64,000 nucleotides of DNA from Undaria pinnatifida. Taxonomy: Eukaryota; Sar; Phaeophyceae; Laminariales; Alariaceae. The translations under genes were made by a program, and so were the position numbers. Location of the stretch: assembly GCA_012845835.1 (NCBI GenBank), contig JABAKD010000023.1:8826840-8890839 (forward strand), given 5' to 3'. Position 1 is the first letter of the stretch. Each line of letters begins with the position of its first letter. This document shows, piece by piece, positions 57,590 through 64,000 of this stretch. The notes beneath the pieces are model-generated. The model saw only the letters and a program-made list of their open reading frames with translations, was not told where the DNA came from and did not search any database.

Positions 57590-57790
57590 GCTTTGCAAGC
57601 TGCGTGTGGTACTCCGATCGCGCGTGTTACGGGGCGTGTATACCCTCGCGTCGGGTACAGGTGGGTGACTCCCCTCCCTGCTAATAACAGGACTGCTGAG
57701 ACGTTCAGCCTTGTTCTCTGAGCGGAAACTATATATAACCCGCATTGAGGGGGACAAAAACAGGATTCTCTGTGGAATTCAGTATGCTTA
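57590..57790 (+). mobile_element. G-tract TIR family, partial copy
   Basis: CTTTGCAAGCTGCGTGTGGT, ACTCCGATCGCGCGTGTTAC, AACTATATATAACCCGCATT and GAGGGGGACAAAAAC. The outer AATACACTCC end is missing. Confidence 0.6.
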
Positions 57791-58480
57791 GAATTAGTAA
57801 TGTCAACGTTTGGAGTGGGCTACGTGAGTCTACCGGGTCTGTACGCAAGTTCCTGTGTGCACTCCCTGAATTTGCGTCAGGCCGGCGGATGTCCACCACA
57901 GGCGCGTGATGCTCGGGTTGTTAGTGCTGTCGAGCCACGATGGTAAATTGCAGGCCAGAACCGGGAGGGAGAAGGGATGGTACCTGCGACCACGGCTTGT
58001 CCAGAAGCTGGAAAGTAGAAGTGTGCGAAAAAAATAATATATATATATATACATGCGATGGACGTCAAACGCTACTACTGTTGTTTCGACGTGATCTTCT
58101 CTTCTGCTCTTGGGTGAAATGCAAAGGCACACTCACACACCTGTATCGATCGAATGAAGACCGACGAGTGAGATCTGGATTTCTGCATCATCAGGCGTCG
58201 GGCGGTGCACACTTGATCCTAATGCTTTTCTAGCGCCCATCTAATACACCGCCAGCGGATACTGTCACAGAACCCGGAGTGGCGGATGACTCTTCTGTAT
58301 CACATACGTCTAATTTCCCCCTCTCCTCCTCTATCTAACGCATCCCGTTCCTCCTTGTACATTTCACATTATCCTACTCTGTGAGTCCTACTCTATTGTT
58401 GTGCCACACCGGCACATACATATACACACATATGCATCCATGTCCTCCTCCCGATTACTGGCGGTGTGGTATACCATTTT
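57791..58480. other. Intergenic, no gene recognised
   Basis: 57955-58035 shares a dispersed repeat with 31685-31765 (GGCTTGTCCAG...CTGGAAAGTAGAA...GTGTGCGAAAA). A short (AT)n tract lies at 58038-58052. Nothing coding. Confidence 0.4.
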
Positions 58481-58815
58481 CTCCTTCAGGTAGGTCCAGG
58501 TCCCCAACACGAAATAGCAGTTTCACCTTTTTCGCGGAGTCCATCGTGCCGCGCAAAATGTGTCTTTTTATTCCAGTCAATGCCTTGAAATCCTCGACTG
58601 CCCGTACATCTGTAAGTGTTTGTCATCTTTCACCTTTTTTCTTAGCGCTAATCTTTCCCTTTCATCTATAACACTATACTTTAGTTCTGTCTTGTATCCG
58701 CCAAACTCACTCAGTATATCTTCTCGGTCTCCTCCACAAACTCTTTCCATATTTTATCGACTACGTTATCCCATACTTTTCCAGGTCGTCCTCTTCTGTT
58801 AACTCCTCCCAAACA
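58480..58815 (-). pseudogene. LINE ORF2 C-terminal fragment, minus strand
   Basis: On the minus strand successive frames read GRPGKVWDNVVDKIWKEFVE, then ILSEFGGYKTELKYSVIDER and LALRKKVKDDKHLQMYG, then IKRHILRGTMDSAKKVKLLF and RVGDLDLPE. This has the look of the region after RT in a non-LTR retrotransposon, with frameshifts between pieces. The identification rests on recall of similar algal LINE proteins, without a search. Confidence 0.55.
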
Positions 58816-58829
58816 GCCCTACCAGCCAT

Positions 58830-59085
58830 GTATGTCTCTCGGATAGAGGAGAGAGTAGCGAGAAAACGATTGCCATCCTAGGAGATAGATGGTGGCCGCA
58901 GACGGCGAAGCGGAACGGGGATAGGCAAGCAGTTTTTTCTGTGCAATACATGGAAAAGCGTAATGAGCACCCAAATGTTGGAGGTTGGCTCTATTAGGAC
59001 AAGTAGGAGCCGTGCTCCGCCTCGAAAGGGATGCGTGGTCAATGCTCAAAAATGTCCAAGTAAGGCAAGCTACAAACAGGTACCC
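58830..59085 (+). pseudogene. LINE ORF2 extreme C-terminus, plus strand
   Basis: SSEKTIAILGDRWWPQTAKR and, after a small shift, EKRNEHPNVGG and RKGCVVNAQKCPSKASYK. I read this as the end of the same LINE type as the neighbouring minus-strand piece, in opposite orientation. The last ~140 bp belong to the tandem 1.13-kb repeat unit. Confidence 0.55.
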
Positions 59086-62000
59086 CCCCATCCAACTCCC
59101 CGCCCCCCCTCGCCCCCCACTAAGGCGCGCGCGTTTGTTGTTGCGGTGAGAAATTGTATAGTCTAGGATATGTATATATCCTCCTGCAGATGGGGAAAAA
59201 TAAAGCCTTAAATGCTCACCACACCTCCACGCAAATTTCATACGCGTCGTGTATCGGTTTAACTCAATTGCATTCGCAGTCCAGCGTTAGATGGCGTGTC
59301 CTGCAGTTGCCGAGAGAGCGGTAGCGCGAGCTGTCCCTACCGGCGGTCCCCGTTACTACTCCAGCAGCGCAAGCTGCCGGTGTACACGGATGCGTGAGTT
59401 TGTCGACCCGACCTGACCCCTGGGTTTCAGGTGCTGTGGAGTTAATAGCGACCCGGAACGCCATCATTCCGGAACGTTGTGGGACTCGCGCAAGGCCACC
59501 CACTACTATATCCTCCGGGGATAAGAAGTATCTTTCCGCCGAACTTGGTCTATGTCATGTACGGTCCATCCTACCCATATTCGGGCGTGGGTCCTCGAAT
59601 ATGATTAAGCGCTTTCTTCCCTCCTCGTCGACTTGCGTTCGCTAGTATTGTTCGTAAAATGGTGATAATGCCAACGCTATACAAGTGAAGCGCTGTCGAC
59701 AGTTGTTGTGGCTGTAGTGTCTCTAGCCTTGGGATAAAATGTTGCCGCGGCGGCTACGGGTATCCTTTAACCATTGACTTACAGTGGACTGCCGGGTTGC
59801 CCCAAAGCATTTGTTTTTTAGGTTTACGCTAAGTCGTTTTCGATGGCCATTGGAATGGATTGCTTGTTCATCTGGTTGCAGTTTCTGTCGACGAGTAGAA
59901 GAACGGTTTAATGTGAAGAACACACACACACAGTTTCACGATGTATGTCTCAAAAATCAGGTGTTGGGTGGGCCGTAGAGCTCACCAATCCTCAACACGT
60001 CCAACATGAACCCTACGAAAATGCAGGGCATCTAATCTACATCTCTCTAACGTACCATGGGTCCACTAGGTCATAGCGCCCACCAGAGTATTATGCTAAC
60101 TTACCCGACACCAAAATCTCCAACCAACATCATACATGGAAAAGCGTAATGAGCACCCAAATGTTGGAGGTTGGCTCTATTAGGAGAAGTAGGAGCCGTG
60201 CTCCGCCTCGAAAGGGATGCGTGGTCAATGCACAAAAATGTCCAAGTAAGGCAAGCTACAAACAGGTACCCCCCCATCCAACTCCCCGCCCCCCCTCGCC
60301 CTCCACTAAGGCGCGCGCGTTTGTTGTTGCGGTGAGAAATTGTATAGTCTATATGTATATATCCTCCTGCAGATGGGGAAAAGTAAAGCCTTAAATGCTC
60401 ACCACACCTCCACGCATTTTCATACGCGTCGTGTATCGGTTTAACTCAATTGCATTCGCAGTCCAGCGTTAGATGGCGTGTCCTGCAGTTGCCGAGAGAG
60501 CGGTAGCGCGAGCTGTCCCTACCGGCGGTCCCCGTTACTACTCCAGCAGCGCAAGCTGCCGGTGTACACGGATGCGTGAGTTTGTCGACCCGACCTGACC
60601 CCTGGGTTTCAGGTGCTGTGGAGTTAATAGCGACCCGGAACGCCATCATTCCGGAACGTTGTGGGACTCGAGCAAGGCCACCCACTACTATATCCTCCGG
60701 GGATAAAAAGTATCTTTCCGCCGAACTTGGTCTATGTCATGTACGGTCCATCCTACCCATATTCGGGCGTGGGTCCTCGAATATGATTAAGCGCTTTCTT
60801 CCCTCCTCGTCGACTTGCGTTGGCTAGTATTGTTCGTAAAATGGTGATAATGCCAACGCTATACAAGTGAAGCGCTGTCGACAGTTGTTGTGGCTGTAGT
60901 GTCTCTAGCCTTGGGATAAAATGTTGCCGCGGCGGCTACGGGTATCCTTTAACCATTGACTTACAGTGGACTGCCGGGTTGCCCCAAAGCATTTTGTTTT
61001 TTGGTTTACGCTAAGTCGTTTTCGATGGCCATTGGAATGGGTTGCTTGTTCATCTGGTTGCAGTTTCACGATGTATGTCTCAAAAATCAGGTGTTGGGTG
61101 GGCCGTAGAGCTCACCAATCCTCAACACGTCCAACATGAACCCTACGAAAATGCAGGGCATCTAATCTACATCTCTCTAACGTACCATGGGTCCACTAGG
61201 TCATAGCGCCCACCAGAGTATTATGCTAACTTACCCGACACCAAAATCTCCAACCAACATCATACATGGAAAAGCGTAATGAGCACCCAAATGTTGGAGG
61301 TTGGCTCTATTAGGACAAGTAGGAGCCGTGCTCCGCCTCGAAAGGGATGCGTGGTCAATGCTCAAAAATGTCCAAGTAAGGCAAGCTACAAACAGGTACC
61401 CCCCCATCCAACTCCCCGCCCCCCCTCGCCCCCCACTAAGGCGCGCGCGTTTGTTGTTGCGGTGAGAAATTGTATAGTCTATATGTATATATCCTCCTGC
61501 AGATGGGGAAAAGTAAAGCCTTAAATGCTCACCACACCTCCACGCATTTTCATACGCGTCGTGTATCGGTTTAACTCAATTGCATTCGCAGTCCAGCGTT
61601 AGATGGCGTGTCCTGCAGTTGCCGAGAGAGCGGTAGCGCGAGCTGTCCCTACCGGCGGTCCCCGTTACTACTCCAGCAGCGCAAGCTGCCGGTGTACACG
61701 GATGCGTGAGTTTGTCGACCCGACCTGACCCCTGGGTTTCAGGTGCTGTGGAGTTAATAGCGACCCGGAACGCCATCATTCCGGAACGTTGTGGGACTCG
61801 CGCAAGGCCACCCACTACTATATCCTCCGGGGATAAGAAGTATCTTTCCGCCGAACTTGGTCTATGTCATGTACGGTCCATCCTACCCATATTCGGGCGT
61901 GGGTCCTCGAATATGATTAAGCGCTTTCTTCCCTCCTCGTCGACTTGCGTTCGCTAGTATTGTTCGTAAAATGGTGATAATGCCAACGCTATACAAGTGA

Positions 62001-62390
62001 AGCGCTGTCGACAGTTGTTGTGGCTGTAGTGTCTCTAGCCTTGGGATAAAATGTTGCCGCGGCGGCTACGGGTATCCTTTAACCATTGACTTACAGTGGA
62101 CTGCCGGGTTGCCCCAAAGCATTTTGTTTTTTGGTTTACGCTAAGTCGTTTTCGATGGCCATTGGAATGGATTGCTTGTTCATCTGGTTGCAGTTTCACG
62201 ATGTATGTCGCAAAAATCAGGTGTTGGGTGGGCCGTAGAGCTCACCAATCCTCAACACGTCAAACATGAACCCTACGAAAATGCAGGGCATCTAATCTAC
62301 ATCTCTCTAACGTACCATGGGTCCACTAGGTCATAGCGCCCACCAGAGTATTATGCTAACTTACCCGACACCAAAATCTCCAACCAACAT
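58946..62390 (+). repeat. Three tandem ~1.13-kb units
   Basis: Units are 58946-60130 (1185 bp including a 52-bp insertion and duplication), 60131-61260 (1130 bp) and 61261-62390 (1130 bp). Each starts (CAT)ACATGGAAAAGCG and ends CTCCAACCAACAT, and they are about 99% identical by eye. The unit starts inside a LINE C-terminus; the rest has no recognised coding sequence. Conserved 79- to 83-codon ORFs on both strands simply reflect the high identity. Unit 1 runs leftward into more LINE sequence and is therefore the likely founder. Confidence 0.95.
59886..59932 (+). mobile_element. 47-bp TG...CA insertion with GTTTC target duplication
   Basis: Starts TGTCGACGAGTAGAAGAACG and ends (CA)n. It is flanked by GTTTC at 59881-59885 and 59933-59937. 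The other two tandem units have the uninterrupted site TTGCAGTTTCACGATG, so the insertion and its 5-bp duplication are directly demonstrated. The same 47-51 bp form the end of a longer repeat at 27556-27606 and 62504-62550. Confidence 0.9.
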
Positions 62391-62439
62391 CGATGGGTAG
62401 TCGGACCAGGATTATTTGGAGCGTGGTCAGTTGCGTCAC

Positions 62440-62485
62440 ATGCCACACCTCTTTCTTGCGTATTTCGCCCACCCTTGCTGGCGGT
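62440..62485 (+). repeat. Short direct repeat (copy 1 of 2)
   Basis: TTGCGTCACATGCCACACCT, CTTTCTTGCGTATTTCGCCC and ACCC, matching 63482-63545. Confidence 0.75.
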
Positions 62486-62503
62486 CGATCCGCAAAAATA
62501 GAA

Positions 62504-62594
62504 TGTGTGTGTGTGTTCTTCACATTAAACCGTTCTTCTACTCGTCGGCATCCAGCACACCCAGTGTCCGTACTGATTCTTCACCCTAGAAAGA
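62504..62594 (-). repeat. LTR-like short repeat (copy 2)
   Basis: Inverse of 27517-27606: TGTGTGTGTGTGTTCTTCAC ... CCGTACTGATTCTTCACCCT, AGAAAG. Confidence 0.75.
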
Positions 62595-62699
62595 ATACAA
62601 GTTATTGTCCGTAGCTGACACAAGATAACACACCCCTATGATAACATTTTGGGAATTAAACATATTACCATCGGGTGTGGTGGGTGTTTTATGTCTTGT

Positions 62700-62915
62700 G
62701 TACCCCGGGTGATAAATTGCAGCTCGCAGTGGGCCCAAGGGGGGGGTGATAAACCAGGGGGTGTGATAAACCAGGGGGTGTGATAGGACGTCCAAACACC
62801 CACAAGATGTGTTGGGGGGTGTGACAAATGAGGGGAGTGATAAAAAGGGGGGTGATAGCACGTCCGAACACCCACAGGATGTGTTTGGGGGTGTGATAAA
62901 AGCGGGTGTGATAAC
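62700..62915 (+). repeat. GGGTGTGATAA motif cluster
   Basis: About eight imperfect copies of GGGGGTGTGATAA(AC) and two copies of ACGTCCRAACACCCACARGA. The motif recalls the GTGTGATAACCCGG words in the nested copia LTR. Confidence 0.7.
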
Positions 62916-64000
62916 AGATGAACGGCTGCTGCCGCACACTTGAAGTGGTGTGGTATTTCTGCACGAACACTGACAGTTACCCCCCACTCCCGCTGTAGGT
63001 ACCTACCTGTGATAGCGTGTTGTGGTAAAATAAAGGGGCCCAACCTAGGTGACGAAACTCGTTAGCACATGACCTCGGCGATGACTCAACCACCTCAACG
63101 CCGAAGAAAGTTTCAAAAAACAATACGGGCTTGGATTGGAGCATAAAAAAAGTGAAAAATACCTAAATCGAAGGTACCTCGCCCGATATGATACCAGGCG
63201 GTTGCTGCGACATCGGTCCTGCCCCCACACAAAAGTGGGCTGCTGCTACCTACCGCGCTATCGGTACGACCGAAAAAGAGTTACGCAGACACCACGACCG
63301 AAACTCGAAGCCACAAACCACAAATCCACACTACGATACCACCAGGTTGTGTTATATCATGTACCCCGGGTGGCAAATCGATGGTTTGTCAAAAACGCCC
63401 ACAATTATCACCGGGGTGTCGTATCCTGTGGGGGGTGTGATTTCTTACGTACGGGTGATACCTTGTGTCAGTTACGGTGTCCTTGCGTCACATGCCACAC
63501 CTCTTTCATGCGCATTTCGCCCACCCTGGCTGGCCGTCGATCCGCATTCAAAAATTATACCAGGTACCAGGGGTACAAGTTGTTCCGCTGCACAACATAC
63601 ACACAAGTTTAACCTAATTTGTGGGTAGTTCAAATCATTTTGCGCGGAGCGAAAAAAATATTCTGGGAACTTTATTCTTCGTGATGAGGCCCAAAAGTTG
63701 AATTGAGATATACCACTGACTGCTGTACACTCGCGTCTCGGCACACAATACACACAACAGCAGTACGATTTCGTGCCAGGTACAACAACAACAGAGTATA
63801 CGAACTGCGGGCGGAAATTCGAAAGACCGTTGGGGTACTCGCATGTACAGGGTATATTATTTGTTGGTGCCAAAACTTCGTTCCTTCCTTGTCGATTACG
63901 TCCCGGTTGACATCATCGCAGGTTGCGTGCTGCGCAGATGGGACATCGGACATGCTTCGAAATACGATAATAGTACTATTATGAAAAGAAGACACTCTAC
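62916..64000. other. Intergenic to window end, no gene recognised
   Basis: A 158-codon plus ORF (63136-63612) and its overlaps are unrecognised. 63482-63545 is the second copy of the TTGCGTCACATGCCACACCT repeat. GGGTGTGATTTC and CGGGTGATACC near 63440 extend the motif cluster thinly. Confidence 0.4.

Noticed and set aside
59264..61957. 79- and 83-codon ORFs repeated three times
   Set aside because: Perfect conservation is explained by the recent tandem triplication, and ORFs on both strands are equally conserved.
62440..63545. A complete LTR element bounded by the TTGCGTCACATGCC direct repeats
   Set aside because: The repeats are only ~50-65 bp and lack TG/CA ends or a flanking duplication, and the interior shows no retroelement protein.

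Overview
This window looks like intron-rich, transposon-dense nuclear DNA of a photosynthetic stramenopile, most likely a brown alga (Phaeophyceae). Three things suggest this: a sigma-like glutathione S-transferase gene split by TE-filled GT-AG introns that are all in phase 0; Ty1/copia, Ty3/gypsy and LINE protein remnants of types I associate with brown algal genomes; and the absence of any bacterial gene organisation. The organism assignment is inference. By my reading there is one host gene; almost everything else is mobile or repetitive DNA.

Region by region. 1-1.7 kb is pyrimidine-rich DNA with no gene. 1.8-17.66 kb is a giant inverted repeat: two ~3.5 kb arms around a ~0.8 kb centre. 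Each arm carries a decayed LINE-type reverse transcriptase fragment, and a candidate 4-bp CTTA duplication flanks the whole. The right arm is split by an 8.0-kb copia retrotransposon (8725-16737) with identical 505-bp LTRs and a perfect TCTGT target duplication. This copia element has a 1655-codon gag-protease-integrase ORF with an in-frame proline-rich coding minisatellite, and a reverse transcriptase/RNase H region broken by two stops, a frameshift and a lost catalytic Asp. 18.5-22 kb holds two short TIR families, one of which carries long G-tracts. 23.3-30.7 kb (minus strand) is the GST gene, six exons and 201 aa, with a 4-kb first intron full of TE pieces.

32.1-37.8 kb is a second, decayed copia element with 427/423-bp LTRs. 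38.3-39.7 kb has more G-tract TIR DNA. 40.27-40.73 kb is a ~460-bp (TTG)n tract. 40.9-45.0 kb is a gypsy element with ~270-bp LTRs that retains only the integrase end of pol, a chromodomain and a further SH3/Tudor-like C-terminal domain. 45.2-57.5 kb is a graveyard of ~260-bp MITEs (TIR core ACGATAGAGGTG) plus a ~950-bp CATAC/CATAT satellite. 58.5-62.4 kb has inverted LINE C-terminal fragments leading into three tandem ~1.13-kb units; the first unit carries a 47-bp TG...CA insertion with a perfect 5-bp duplication. 62.4-64 kb holds more LTR-like repeats and no recognisable gene.

The only gene network seen is TE nesting: copia inside the giant inverted repeat, which cuts into an older MITE, and G-tract TIR elements inside another dispersed repeat and in the GST intron. 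Element boundaries were read by eye; those of MITE copies are approximate to about 10-20 bases.
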